Below, one piece after another: positions 46,860-58,805 of a stretch of DNA of 64,000 nucleotides. This DNA comes from Tetragonia tetragonoides (Eukaryota; Streptophyta; Magnoliopsida; Caryophyllales; Aizoaceae): positions 3,908,501 to 3,972,500 of the forward strand of contig CM076148.1 in the NCBI GenBank assembly GCA_038025085.1, read 5' to 3'. Every line of letters begins with the position of its first letter. Position 1 is the stretch's first letter. The position numbers were made by a program, and so were the translations under genes. Under the pieces are notes generated by a model. The model was not told where the DNA came from. It saw nothing but the letters and a program-made list of their open reading frames with translations, and did not search any database.

Positions 46860-48228
46860 TTATTCAGATGTGACAGGGTCATTATTATATATGGTCGTGA
46901 TAAACTAATTGCTAGTCACCAATAATTGATTAGGATTTGCGCGCTAATCCCTTATCTCTATGAATATATTATTGTGTAAGACCAATAGTGAAAGTGATAC
47001 TTTTGAGTATATATGGATTTGCTAATCCCTTATCTCTAGTGGTATATATCATAACTCATTTTTTACTGGTCTTGTTCTGTTGTTAACCATAACTCAATCT
47101 AGCTCACGACAAGGGATGAAAGCAAGGAAGGCAATTCGGTAGGTCTCCAACGGGCAAGTTAGTTCCAAGAGTGAAAGGGAGAACATAGGAAAAATGCTGG
47201 CTTGTACTTGATTCGTTGAAACAAAGAAATTGATTCATCGGCGACTTGGCTTTCAACTAATATCTTTCCATACCAACGGGATGTGCACATGAAGAACTAT
47301 TATCTAAGTAGTATTGATGCGAGAGCAGTTTATGCGTCAACTCAATAGTATGCTTTCTAGTTCAAGTAGGACTTTTGATGCTGAGGTTGCAAAGAAACCA
47401 AAAATGATGGACAACGATGATGGTGACACTATAAGTGACTCCACCCGAAACCTTAACCAAACAACTTTCAAAAATAACAATTACAATTACTATTCTTTCC
47501 TTAAATTCTATTCCTTTGCATTGCATTCCATTTCATTGCATTCCATTTCATTGCATTCTCTTTCCAACAATTGAACAAAACGTTCCTTAGCAACTTGTCT
47601 AACCAAATAAAAGTAGGGAACTTTTCTTTACTCAAAAAGTTAAAACTCTCTCTAAAGCGGTCAAAAGTTTTTTGTTCAAACATAACCATAATCACAATTT
47701 TGCACTACACAATTAGGCCCATGATGATAGTCATCAGTGAAGTATTGGCTGCTAATAACACCAATCTTGAGTTTATTTTTAATCATACAGATCCAATCGC
47801 AATATGTTTGTCTACATGCCTCGATTTAATTTATTTTAAAGCCCTCATTTCTACCAATAAAGAAATCTTTGTCTTCATAGGTAGTAGGTATCCGAGTTTC
47901 CTGGCGTAATTTCTCTCAAGGAAAAAGATAATGATACATCAAGTAGTAAGGATTTTTTTATTTTATTTTATGTGTCATTTTCTGTCTCAACTTTTTATAA
48001 ATTTAACACATTAGCTTTTAAATTTATTTTACTACTAACTGAAATGCATGACAAAACTAGAGACAGATATATATAGAACATAAAATGATACATAAAATAA
48101 AATAGAGGATCTCCATTATACATCAAGTATACCATACACTAACTATTCTTTATTTATTTTTTAATCTTTTTCTCACCTCTCCCCTTTTTCAATGTTTTCA
48201 AACCACCTTTTGATCTCTAACCTAGTAG
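46860..48228. other. Intergenic region, no gene seen
   Basis: 47515-47560 has a small tandem repeat 'cattgcattccattt'. 47690-47880 is similar to 52905-53050 across the CACTA insertion ('tgcacta.acaa', 'cccatgatgat', 'ctagatttaattttattaaag'-like text), suggesting an older duplicated repeat on both sides. Confidence 0.4.
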
Positions 48229-48422
48229 TCACTAATGGCGGATTCAGTACGGGGCACCGTTCCGGATAATCAGTTTTTTCGGAAAATTTTGCTAAAATAC
48301 CCTAATTTTTGGATTTTTTTTAAAATTATGCTAAAATACCTCAATAATTTAGTTTCGGTACCCATATTATTTAATAATTCAGTTTTAGCATCCATATTAT
48401 TAGTTTCCTAGATCCGCCACTA
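48229..48422. mobile_element. Small element with inverted TGGCGGAT ends
   Basis: 'aatggcggattcag' on the left and the complement 'agtggcggatctag' on the right are inverted and about 190 bp apart. Between them 'ttttgctaaaatacc' and 'cagttt..gcacccatatt' motifs repeat. No firm target duplication. Confidence 0.4.
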
Positions 48423-50479
48423 GTCATTGATCACTATGAATACACTACAAGAAAACGAGGCTAAGCCAACGAATTTCTGCCAACACTTTTAAAAATGTTG
48501 CAACAATTGAACTATGCCAACGCTTTTGTAATCGTTGGGCTAAGTATAGGGCTATGGCAACAGTTATTTGAAAAGCGTTGGCATTGATTAATTTTGACAA
48601 TAATTTTAATTTCTTATGAATATAGAGGCTTATGCCAACACTTTGGTAAAAATGCAAACCGTCGCCTTAAATTTCATTAAACTGGTTTCACTTTGCCAAA
48701 CACACCCACCACTTGACCAGGCCACTCCATGACCCATCTCCACGAGACCATGACTCCACCTACTCATTCTCTCTCCTCCCTCAAAACCCAAACCCAAGGC
48801 CCAATCTGCACCACCGTCCACCGTCGCGAAAATTTTCTCGCTAAATTTCATTCACCCACCCAAATGACTAATTTCCTTTTTTTCATTACCATCAAACACT
48901 CTCTCTCACTTTCCCAAAATTCTCTCATCGCAATTCCTCACTATCACTCGCCCATTGTTGAACTGCTCGATCTACAAAGTCACATTAGTTTCTTCTGAAA
49001 TTTCACTCACAAATTCTGTTAAATTTCTTCTGAATTTTCGTACTCTCTCAGAAAATTTCCCAATTGCTAGGGTTTCTCTAAATTAGGCTCACAATTTTCA
49101 CCGCTTGCACGCGTCGTGACCACTGTTTTGTATGTGAATTTTTCAGAATTGAGTCTCAAATCTCTCTCCTCTCTTGTTTTTGTATGCAGATATAAACTCC
49201 TCATTTCATTTTGCATTGTAAATCGAATATCTGAGCCTAAGTTTAATGTTCTTTCAATTTGCTTTAGTTTACTATGGTTCCATTTTTTAGGGTTTGATGA
49301 AATCTGGTACTTTTTCTTAGTTTTAGATTTCAATTTCAATTCTTCTGAACCTTATTTTGTTCGTTTCACTGAATCAATTTCAGGTTGTTTTTGGCCTACT
49401 TTGTTGCTATATGTTATGAATTCGCCATTGTCATCATCTGATAATGTTCTTATCTTTCAGGTAATTTCACCTTCCAATTTACTTTATATTGTGTTTTACA
49501 TTTGTTAATTGATGCCTGATGGAGTTTAAATATTTAGTTTATAGCAATGTCATGGGCTCTTAACACTGGAATTCATGGTGAGATTCAATCTTAGGGTTTT
49601 TACATTATACGCAAAGTGATAGGTTTTCTGATTATTTCTGTTTCTCCTTACTTGGTGATTTGTTTCATTTTGTTAGATTGTGGTTCTTTTTCAACAGAAA
49701 ACTGCAATACAGATAATAATAGCAACAAATTTGGGGATTTAGTGAGTACTCTGGCTATCTCTTTTTAGTTCCGAGAATTCATTATTTTACTGCTTAAATT
49801 TTTATTATTTTGTTTTGAGGGGATTTTATTGCTATGATAAGTTCTTTTATGGTTTTGGCTATGCATATTTCAGAATAGCTGTGGAAAAAGATTGAAGAGT
49901 TCAGGGTGGGATTCTTGTGATACTATTTTGTTACTGGATTGAGTATTCTTAACTTATTGTAGTATGTTTTCTAATCTTCAAAACGCAAAACTGTGCAACC
50001 TGAATCTCAACTGATTTTCGGAGCTGCCATCTGCTTACTGATTTTCTGAACATATCATAGTGGAGAGATGGAGGGGAGACATGGAGGGGTAGGGGAGGTA
50101 AGGTTCTGGTGGTGGTTATGGCCTTATGATCATCTGATTCGTGTATTGTTTCTGTTTCCGAAAATAGTCTAAACACACTTCTTTATAATTTATTGTACCA
50201 TTCTTCCAGATTTGTTAGAGTTTTAATTTGTTCAATTGGCAGGGCTGGATTGCAGAACTGTGTTGCTGTTTTAGGCTTATGTGAAGTTTAAATTTTTATG
50301 CTTGTTTTATGCATCGGTGGTGGTCTGGTGCGGGGGGAGGGAGTATGTCTGGTTGTTGATCCTTGCACTCGAGGATGGATATTATTAGGGTTTATTTATG
50401 GTATTCTATAATCACAATGGGATGGAATTAAACCGAACTACGCTTCGAAGAAAGAATGAAACTAGAAACTATTTTGAAG

Positions 50480-50700
50480 GTGTGCTGCTGGTTGTACTGC
50501 TGCAGTCTTGCTGCTGGTGGTGGTGGTGCTGCAGCAGTGCTGCTTGCTGTTGCAGCATTGCTGGTGCAGCAGTGCTGCTGGTGCAGCAGTGCTCCTGCTG
50601 GTGGTGTTGCTGCAGCATTGCTGCTGCTGGTGCTGCAGAATTGCTGTTAGTACTGGTGATGCAGCATTGCCGGTGCTGGTGCTGATGCTGCTGTTGTTAG
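50480..50700 (+). repeat. Imperfect (TGC)n tract inside the CACTA element
   Basis: GCTGCTG/GGTGCAGCAGTGC units fill 220 bp. Several overlapping frames are open only because of the trinucleotide repetition, giving Cys/Ala/Val- or Gln/His/Ser-rich strings; they are not genes. Confidence 0.9.
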
Positions 50701-50927
50701 TGATGTATTTTATATTTTTCAAGCGTAACTTCAACTCTATAGTAAAAGGGTGCATTAGGATAAAGTATTGATGTAGTGTCTATATATTTTTTTGAGCTTA
50801 TTAGTACTTTGTCAAATACTTAGCATTGCTGGTGCATTGTTTCTCTCTTCTTTTTTTTTTTTTTTTTTGAGGTGTAATTAGTAACTTCACTATGTCAAAT
50901 GTTGATTGTTGTAGTTTATATTTGCAG

Positions 50928-51038
50928 CAAGTTGGTGAGGTTGGTTATTGTGCAAGTGTTGATAATACTTGCTTCTTGAGTCTTTACATCTGTCCTAAGG
51001 AGACCAGAGCTACTCATTGTCGCCTCATCAAGCACCAG
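50928..51038 (+). other. Exon-like segment captured in the CACTA element
   Basis: A 111-bp stretch, open for 37 codons, lies between a good acceptor (TTTGCAG) and a donor (CAG|GTCCCT). It reads 'QVGEVGYCASVDNTCFLSLY', 'ICPKETRATHCRLIKHQ'. I do not recognise the parent gene. A (CT)n run follows at 51043-51100. Confidence 0.4.
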
Positions 51039-51039
51039 G

Positions 51040-51042
<3 letters not shown>

Positions 51043-51100
<58 letters not shown>
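51043..51100 (+). repeat. (CT)n microsatellite
   Basis: About 29 CT units directly after the exon-like segment, in intron-like position. Confidence 0.95.
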
Positions 51101-51105
<5 letters not shown>

Positions 51106-51888
51106 TTGATTGTTTGTGAGCTTGTTTTCTGTTCGTCATGTTGCAGAATATGAAGAATCTAGTGTACTTTGTTTTTGGCTCCTTTGTTTTGATCTAGTGT
51201 TCTCTGTTTTCTGGTATGAAGAATATCAAGGGACATTTATACTATAAATTGAGGTTGTATAAACCGTGATTTTTTTTTCTTGTTTGGTTGACTTATAAAC
51301 TAATGTTGGTTTTATTAATTTTATATAGGGTTTTGGATGACTTCTTTTGTTCGAGCAAAGTAAAGGGTTGGGTGCTTTTGAAGATCGTGTTGGGTCACTT
51401 GATAGAATTCTCAACTTTTGGAGCATTGAACTTATGTAGTGGGAATTTATAAAATTCTCAACCATATATATATTATGTATAGTGGGCGCACTTCGCACTT
51501 TTGTATGAGACTCATTTATAAATCATGAAAAATGTTGCATATGTACTTAAAATAGTATTTTGAGCATAGTATTTAATCATATGTTGATTGCAATGATCAA
51601 AGACTTCATGTATATACAAAACGATATCTCACATGAATTTTTGTTGAAATTATCAAATGAAAGTGTTGGCAGAGGGAAAAAAAAACGTGTTCTTAAATTG
51701 TTTTGGATCATTGGAAATTGGCATAATTCAATCAAACCGCTGGCTTACTTTGCAATGTAAAAGCGTTGGCATAGCTATTTTTTAGTGACACTAGTCTAAA
51801 AGTGTTGGCATAGATTATTTCTGGCGACACTAATCTAAAAGTGTAGGCATAGCCTAAAAAAGTGTTGGCATAGATCTGTGCCAACGCC

Positions 51889-52448
51889 TAAGGGTGAGTA
51901 TAGGCAAGTACCCACCTAAAATTTCGGGATTTGGTATTGGAATTGTTTAGACCAGTTCCTCAAAACTCGGACCCAGTATTGGAATTGGTTGGACCAGTTC
52001 CTCGAAATTGATACCCAGACTTGGAATTGGCAAGTCCAGTTCCAGGACCAGGTACCCATCCCCCTATAAAATTTCTTTGGATGAATGCCAATATTATCTA
52101 ATTACTAAGAGTTTACAGTTGTACTGTAGTACATTCGCTTACAATATCAAAACACAGAAATTGTAACCTATGTGATATCAAAAGGTAAGTTAGCAGTAGC
52201 ATTAATAGTACTGGGACCAATTTTAATACCAATTCGATGTTTGGAAGATACTTAATATTAGTCTTAGCAGGTATCCACTGGGTACTGGGTCCGAGAAAAT
52301 AATACTCAGAATTGGAATTGGTTGCAACCAGTTCCGAATTTTGGGACCCAGAATTAGTATTGGTAAGAGCAGTTCCAGGTCCAGACCCATCAAGTTCAAA
52401 CCAATTCCAGTACCAAAACTAGGCACCCAGGACCTATACTCACCCCTA
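51889..52448. mobile_element. hAT-type MITE nested in the CACTA element, 560 bp
   Basis: The ends TAAGGGTGAGTATAGG and, in complement, TAGGGGTGAGTATAGG are nearly perfect inverted repeats. The 8-bp duplication CCAACGCC flanks it at 51881-51888 and 52449-52456, and is itself part of the CACTA subterminal motif. The interior repeats 'ttggaattgg' and 'accagttcc', as in the element at 9936. It has no transposase. The insertion is younger than the CACTA element. Confidence 0.93.
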
Positions 52449-52718
52449 CCAACGCCTATCAAAATCAACGGCTTGAAAAGTGTTGGCTAAAGGCTTTACC
52501 AACACTTTCTCCGTATTTAACAATATTTTTAGGGCGTTGTCTAAACCCATTTTTCTTGTAGTGATACGACCAAAAAGTAAAGACTTACATGCGTGGATCC
52601 AATATCTTTGTCTCCATTTGATAAAGAGTACATACGTGGATCCAATTTCCCATTTGATTTATTTAAATTTAAGCCCTCTTGGCGTACTTTATTTTCATTT
52701 TCTACGATAATAATACTT

Positions 52719-52858
52719 TTTTTTTTAAGATGGTAAGGAGGCCCTACCTAAAAGAGAAAAAGGGGATAAATTTCTTACTAGGTGGGTAATAGAATTTGAA
52801 CCCGAATTTTTCCCGAATTCAAATAACATAATTGTCATCTCGACTCCCACCTCAATTC
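52719..52858 (-). mobile_element. SINE, 140 bp, minus orientation, 18-bp target duplications
   Basis: TCTACGATAATAATACTT occurs at 52701-52718 and 52859-52876. The T run directly after the left copy is the complement of a SINE A tail. On the minus strand 'attcgggttcaaattc' is a B box. It lies 155 bp from the CACTA right end. Confidence 0.85.
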
Positions 52859-53056
52859 TCTACGATAATAATACTTACATGCATGTTGAATACGACATAT
52901 TGTTAAAAGGTAAAATAATCTGCATGATTTGCACTAAACAAGCCCGTGATGATCGTTATCCATGGGCCCTAACACCAATGTCGAGTTCATATTCAATTAT
53001 CACTCCAAGCCTAGATTTAATTTTATTAAAGCACTGGCCCATTTCTAAAAAAATAA

Positions 53057-53058
<2 letters not shown>

Positions 53059-53121
<63 letters not shown>
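53059..53121. repeat. (AT)n microsatellite
   Basis: A pure AT run of about 60 bp with no coding meaning. Confidence 0.95.
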
Positions 53122-53125
<4 letters not shown>

Positions 53126-54655
53126 TTCCTTGAACACGGAGATTCGCGGCTTCTTTTCTGGCAAATGGACATTGGAGATCCATACACAAAATCCAATTTT
53201 TCTAGCGAATCACTAGTCTCTCTCTCTTTTTAATTGCTAAACCAATAGTATCTTAGCACAGCATCCAATACAAATATTAGCTCACATTGGTTATTCAAGG
53301 TGGGCTGACATCAAGCGAGAAACGACCCTCATTGGTGATGAGGTTTTTTTTACTCGTCAAAAAGAGAACACAAATGAATGGCGATGGAACACCTAACCCT
53401 CACCATCTGAGGTTAGCACCCACTAGTATCTGTTGAAGTAGCAAATATCGACGCTTTGAAACTCAGCCAGCTAACTCTGACATGACAGGCTTCTTTTATC
53501 CATGTCGTAAATAATGAGCCCGATTCTAGCTAGTAGTATTAATCCATACTGATAATGGTTAAATCAAACGAAGGTTAATCCGCTTGGCCGCTTGGGTAAT
53601 GTGAAATTTAAGCAGTGTGGCTTATGGCGTGGAACGAAACGGTTAGTTAATACTTAATCTATTTCATCAAAATGTTTATATTTCATTTTTCAATGTTAGA
53701 GTGTACAAACTTTGACCATAAATTAGTGAAAAGATACAAAGATTTATAATGTAAAGATGCTATAGTTAGATTCATTTTAAAAAATACTTGCAAAAAATTA
53801 TAATTTTATACGGTCAAAGTAGTTCATTGAAGACCGTGAAAAAACAAATGTAAACATCTTTAAAAAACGGAGGTAGTCCTATTTGTGACTACGTACCATC
53901 AGTCTCTGCGCTGAGTCTTCCCGGCTTTTCCTAGGTAGCACACACAGATGTCTATACGGATATCGGATAAGGATACTACGATACCGGCGTTCTAAGTTAT
54001 GCGTGGATATATATAGTTAACTTCAATCCAGCTAGGGTGTCTTCCACAAGAAGCTCAAAGTGTTCGTAGATTGTATGGGAAGACATCAAAACTCCAACGA
54101 AGAATAGAGAGCTTTGGTAGTCATGAAAAAGATGAGATTAGAGACAACTCACACAGGAGTGAAAAATGTTATTTTATTTCAAAAAATTTCGGTTGTTGAA
54201 AAACACAGTTATTTTTCGGACCAAAAAAATTACTTTTCAGACAAAAAATTAAAGGATATATTTTGAATAAAAGGTATTACTTACTTTCGATCGTCTTAAC
54301 ATGATGAAATGGTCTTATACTCTTATACAACATTAATTATTTTCGTTGAGAGACAGTGTTATTCTTGAACCCATCCAATCACGATAAAGTTGGTATGTGT
54401 GAGACTAGTCCAGTGACATATTCAGAAACTTAATAACGGGGTGACAAATTGGAGAAGATTTTTTTCTTCAAAAAACAAAAAAGGGATTCATCTGACACTT
54501 ATTGTATAAACTTAATTAAAAGAAGGAACGATAAGATCAAAAAATAAAACACATAAAACAATGAGATCAAAAAATGGAAGACTTGAAAATAGGAAATGAT
54601 AAGATCAAAACATAAAACAGAGGGAAGAATGGTAGAAGAAAAAGCTAGACAATAA
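53122..54655. other. Intergenic, with a probable Stowaway-type MITE
   Basis: 53651-53876 opens 'cttaatctatttcatcaaa' and closes with the complement of 'ctacctccgttttttaaag'. This is the CTCCCTCCG-type end of Stowaway (Tc1/mariner) MITEs, worn at the left. The rest has no recognisable gene. Confidence 0.45.
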
Positions 54656-54980
54656 TTGCTACAAGGAAAAATTCCTCTAACTAATCCCGAGTTTGCTGAG
54701 CGGTGTGCCAATAATAATCCTAAGTGAAGAAATACACAAGAATAATCCCAAACTTTCCTCTGTGTTTCAGTTTTGCTCCTAGACATAGCAGTGCTAACTT
54801 TCCGTTAGAAATTATTGACGTGACAACAATGAAGGAAATAGATTTTAAAAAAAACAACAAATTAAACCAAACAGAAATTACAGCTTGAATTATTCTTGTG
54901 TATTTTCTTATTTGGGATTATTATTGGCACACCACTCAAACTTGGAATTATTTAGAGCATTTTTTCCCTGCTACAAAGAT
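54656..54980. repeat. Inverted repeat (foldback), arms about 95 bp
   Basis: The left arm (54656-54757) and right arm (54886-54980) are inverted copies. Both contain 'gccaataataatcc' / 'ggattattattggc', 'cacaagaataat' / 'attattcttgtg' and 'gctacaaggaaaaa' / 'tttttccctg.tac'. The spacer is about 130 bp and AT-rich. It could be a MITE with long terminal repeats; no target duplication was found. Confidence 0.75.
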
Positions 54981-54984
54981 TTGA

Positions 54985-55330
54985 ACCTATAACCTCCTGG
55001 ATAATAGAAAAAAAAGTCATACCAATGCTGCACACAAGTATTGATGATACAAAGTACTTCTATAATATATATGCCAAAAAAGTTACCGAAAAAAGGGGTC
55101 GACGTCTGTCCCCCACCTGTCCCCCTAGCTTGGATACGCCACTGGACCAGTCAACTTATGATGAGGGGCCATTCACTTTTTAAAATTGGTCATTGTCTCT
55201 ATCACCGTAAGGATCCGTAAGACCGTCTTATACAAATTTTTGTGTTTTTTTTATGTAGCGTAGTTAGTAATTAATCTAATAAGCTAATTATTGTTTAGTA
55301 TAATAACGTAATTATTCGGTTAGGAAACGC
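54985..55330. other. Upstream flank of the orphan gene
   Basis: 'gatttgaacctataacct' at 54978-54995 looks like a complementary SINE B box. A TATATA box (55332-55337) lies about 95 nt before the ATG of the next gene. Confidence 0.4.
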
Positions 55331-55431
55331 ATATATAGGAGTTAGATTAGATTCTGAAAAGCAAGACTATTAAAGAGCAGTGATATAACTGGGTTAGTTA
55401 TCGATCTCAAATAATTGGTCTGGAATTAAAA

Positions 55432-56911
55432 ATGGGTAGTGAAGATGATGAGTTGATGTTGAGTGGTGAACAGCTGAAGACATTAGCGAAGCTGGTGCAT
55501 TACCAGGAGCAGAACCGAATCAAGAGCATCCCGTTCAGGTCGGAGAAACATCGGGGTGAATACCTGTTGGAGAGCCTCGATGCCTACAAATTGGCGGTTA
55601 ATCTGGTTAATAAACCAGCCAACCTGCAAAGACAGATGATCGATGAAGCGGGGACGCCAAAGCCGCCACCACTACGTGGGAAGGAGCGACAGGGGTGGGA
55701 GACTGTAATAATTAGTAGTAGTGATAAGGGAAATAAAAGGAAAATAAAATCTGTGTTCGGCCCTTCTTCAGGTTTTAAGAGGGGCCGAAGCAGCAGCAGC
55801 ACCACCACCAGGACCACCACCACATCGGAAATCATCCATCAGTACGAGGAGTACGTAAAGATGGGGGTAGGCACGGCCCTTAAGAACATGTGGAACCACC
55901 ACGTACGCCATGATTACATGAAAAAGATCCGAGACTATGCGGAGAGCCTTGAGTCTGATATGAGTACCATCACAGACGGGGTAGATGAGGCTACCACAGC
56001 GAGAGTAGAAGCAGAACAACAACAGGCAGAAGCGCAGGCGCGTCGTGTGGCTGCACTAGAGGCAGCTGAAGGCTTCCCTGAGGGCGATCCCGCCAGGCTT
56101 GAAGCTAAAGCAGCGGCCGATTCAGCCGGCGTAGAGGAGGCTGAAGCAGTTGCCCGTCAATCGGCTGAGACACAAAAGTTGGTAAAACTCGAAGAGGAAG
56201 GCCGGGAGCTAATCAAGGAACTGATTGAGCACAAGGATTTTCAGAAGAAATACATGCTCAGCAGGAAGACCCCTGTCAGCAGCAACACTTCTAAGGCATA
56301 TCAATTTTGGAAGAAGGGCACCACCTCTGCTACCTTTGAGGACATGGTCAAAAAGTATGTACTCGTTTGTGTATAGAATTTAAGCTTACTTTAACAACAC
56401 GCACGGAAATAAGGCAGGGAAAGCCCTGTTGCTGATTTCCATAGGCATGATTGCGTTGGACATATATTACTCGGAGCACAAAATCCGAACGGCAATCGAA
56501 TACGTAGCAAAACTGGGGGTGAGCTTTATCGCCGGCTATGCAGGAGAAGTAATCGTAACTGCGGCCGTAGCTAGCGTACTCACTGCTGTAGGAATTGGAG
56601 CTGGCATTATCTCCTCACTCATCCTTACCGTGACCGGAGTTGGCGCTGGCATAGCCATTGGCTTCCTTGCTGGCGCAGCGGTATCGTGGCTGGTGAATAA
56701 GTTCATTCACACGGGATCAGAGAAGCATGCTGCCAGTCACCACGCTGCCCTTACCATTCATAACCGAGTCCATGTCTATGTCGCCCCAATGCCGCATGGC
56801 GACATCTTAGCTCGCCAACTTGCCTATCAAGGTTCTCAGGATGATGACAACAAGGGCCAGGATCACGAGAAGGACGACGTGGATGTGGCCCGCGCCCAAA
56901 ATGTTTTATGA
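55432..56911 (+). CDS. Unrecognised gene: coiled-coil part plus glycine-rich membrane part
   Basis: I do not recognise this family. The first frame (55432-56376, 314 aa) starts 'MGSEDDELMLSGEQLKTLAK'. It has a basic linker and Ser/Thr run (about 105-135) and a long charged helix rich in Ala, Glu and Gln (about 180-290, 'ARVEAEQQQAEAQARRVAAL'). The second open stretch (from about 56412 to the stop at 56909-56911) encodes hydrophobic helices with glycine-zipper spacing ('GVSFIAGYAGEVIVTAAVAS', 'VGIGAGIISSLILTVTGVGA', 'GIAIGFLAGAAVSWLV'), then a His-rich and an acidic tail. The obvious intron AA|GTATGT (56355) ... GGCAG (56417) has consensus ends but the phases clash by one. In-frame choices use weaker donors (56347 or 56359 to 56413). 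One gene with an unusual junction, or a 1-nt frameshift, are both possible. Base composition is clearly richer in GC than the flanks. Confidence 0.55.
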
Positions 56912-57489
56912 ATGGTCCAAAATGATATGAGTTTTATTTTTCAGTTGAAACATACGAGCCCTTAGTTGTGAGTTCTACTCCTGCAGGGCGCAGCTTTATT
57001 TTCTTTTCGTCACCAGGTTGCCTTTGAAGGTCTGCCACCCCCAATTTATCCTTGCGCAAGTGAGTTTCATGTTTTGTGTTCTTTGACTCTGTTTCGTGTT
57101 ATGTTGATCTTGTTTCTTGTACTCCCTAGCTATCATGACTTTTCTCTTGCATTCTTGTGCGACTTAGCTTCTTTTTTTTTTTGGGAATAAAGTTGATGTT
57201 GTTTTTGAGTTCCACTCTTATCTTAACATTTTTTTTAAGAAAATAGCAGCAATAAAGCCGACTACGAAAGGCCGAATGTATGAAGACGACTCAATACATC
57301 ATGGTAACAGCAAACTAGCTAGCTAGAAAAACAAACAAACAACAAAAAACACTGATGTCTGATTATTAGTCAAATGCTACTTCTTCAATCCAGCTAAAAA
57401 GCAATAAGTGACGGTGAGATGTGATAGGTAAACTCCTGTCTCCGGTCCTCCACCGTTCAACTATCCGAAGATGTAAAGAAAAGACAGAA
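56912..57489. other. 3' flank of the orphan gene
   Basis: No coding sequence. T-rich stretches at 57172-57182 and 57229-57236. Confidence 0.45.
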
Positions 57490-57492
57490 TTA

Positions 57493-57694
57493 GGCCTTAT
57501 TCTCTTCAACGGAATGGTACGGGACGGTAAGAAACGGAACGGAACAGAACGGCATGGTGCGGATAATTCAAAAATATGTGAGACAAAATGAAGTACAGAA
57601 TGCGGCGTGGAACAGAACGGGTCGGATTAGAACGGAACGGAACGGAACGGAACGAAAAGGAATACAACATGAAAACGACGAAAAGAACAGGGCC
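57493..57694. mobile_element. Tourist-like MITE, 202 bp
   Basis: The ends GGCCTTATTCTCTTC and, in complement, GGCCCTGTTCTTTTC are inverted (12 of 15 identical), flanked by TTA at 57490-57492 and 57695-57697. The interior consists of 'ggaacggaacgg' units. Confidence 0.8.
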
Positions 57695-57788
57695 TTATAA
57701 TGTATTTGTGCATAGCTGAACCATTAGCATCATTCACAGCCCGCATAGGCTCTTAGCATCATTCCTTCTCTTGAAGATACGTCACAAC

Positions 57789-58480
57789 TAGGCCTGTCAA
57801 TGAGTCGAATTCGGGTCGGGTGGAGCATCATCCGCATCCACCCATTTAATTTTTCACCTCCACCCATCCATCCATCACCCATGAAATACTTCACCCGCAT
57901 CCAATCCACCCATCATCCATGGGTAAATGGGTAGATCGAGTGACAAACAGGTGAAATAATTATGCAAACGAATAAATTGATGGAGTGATTAATGATTACT
58001 GGGAAAATAGAAGCAAATGTAATTATAAAACTCAATCATCCAATTTATACACTAAAGCAACGTAAATATCAATTCAAACCCAAACAAGAGCAACAACGTG
58101 GTGAGGAGAGAGAAAGAGTGTGACCGAGAGCATGAGAGAAAAGGAGCAGTAGCCAACTAGCCAGTAAGTAAGAGTTTCGGCAATCAGTTAGAGGAAGAAG
58201 ATGATGCATAAGACACTTTAACATTTGGTGAATTTCAGTGAAAGTCCTGCAATTTATGATTTTTAGTTCCTATTTATATTTTTCTATTTTTTTTTGATTT
58301 AAAATATTAAATGGGTGACGGGTGGATTCACGGGTGGGATTCACGGGTGAAAAACCTTCACCCGAATCCCACCCGATCCACCCATCACCCGTCTTATCAC
58401 CCGTTTAATCGGGTTTTCACCCATTTATCTGGGGCCGGTGGGATGGATATTCATGAATGCGGGTGGGATTGCCAGACCTA
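57789..58480. mobile_element. hAT-type MITE, 692 bp, with 8-bp target duplication
   Basis: The ends TAGGCCTGTCAATGAGTCG and, in complement, TAGGTCTGGCAATCCCACC are inverted, and GTCACAAC flanks both sides (57781-57788, 58481-58488). Subterminal parts repeat 'cacccatcc' / 'gggtgggatt'. The centre (57950-58310) is AT-rich with no transposase. Confidence 0.92.
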
Positions 58481-58805
58481 GTCACAACTCACAAGAACAT
58501 CCTCTCAGGGCATCCCTATTAAAGATTTTAGGAGAGTTTTTTGCAGGCCAAAAAACTCAAAGCTTTGGTGGGGAGAGAGGTTTGGGGGGGTCTTCCACAA
58601 AGCAGGTTTGCCAGTACAAACGTCTTTCACAAACCTCACTGTGAGGGAAAAAAAGGAAAAGTTTTTTAGAATTTTTTTTCAGTAGGAGGGGGAGGTTTGT
58701 GGAAGAGAAGTTTGTAGGTTGGTGATGTGGCATGACAAAAAGCTCTCCCATAAAACTATTTGATGGGGATGCCCTCAGTCTCAGGTATAAGCCTATGACT
58801 AGGGA

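Larger units (their letters stand above)
48443..52563. mobile_element. CACTA (En/Spm) element, 4.1 kb, non-autonomous
   Basis: It starts CACTACAAGAAAA and ends TTTTTCTTGTAGTG, the standard CACTA ends, with a 3-bp ATA duplication at 48440-48442 and 52564-52566. Subterminal repeats of 'gccaacgcttt' / 'aaagtgttggcat' occur at 48470-48660 and 51660-52560, also typical. No TNPD or TNPA transposase is recognisable. The interior looks like host sequence: a pyrimidine-rich leader-like stretch (48690-49090), intron-like T-rich DNA and an open exon-like segment at 50928-51038. Confidence 0.92.

Noticed and set aside
50398..50771. Cys/Ala/Leu-rich frames at the TGC tract
   Set aside because: They stay open in several frames and on both strands only because of the trinucleotide repeat.
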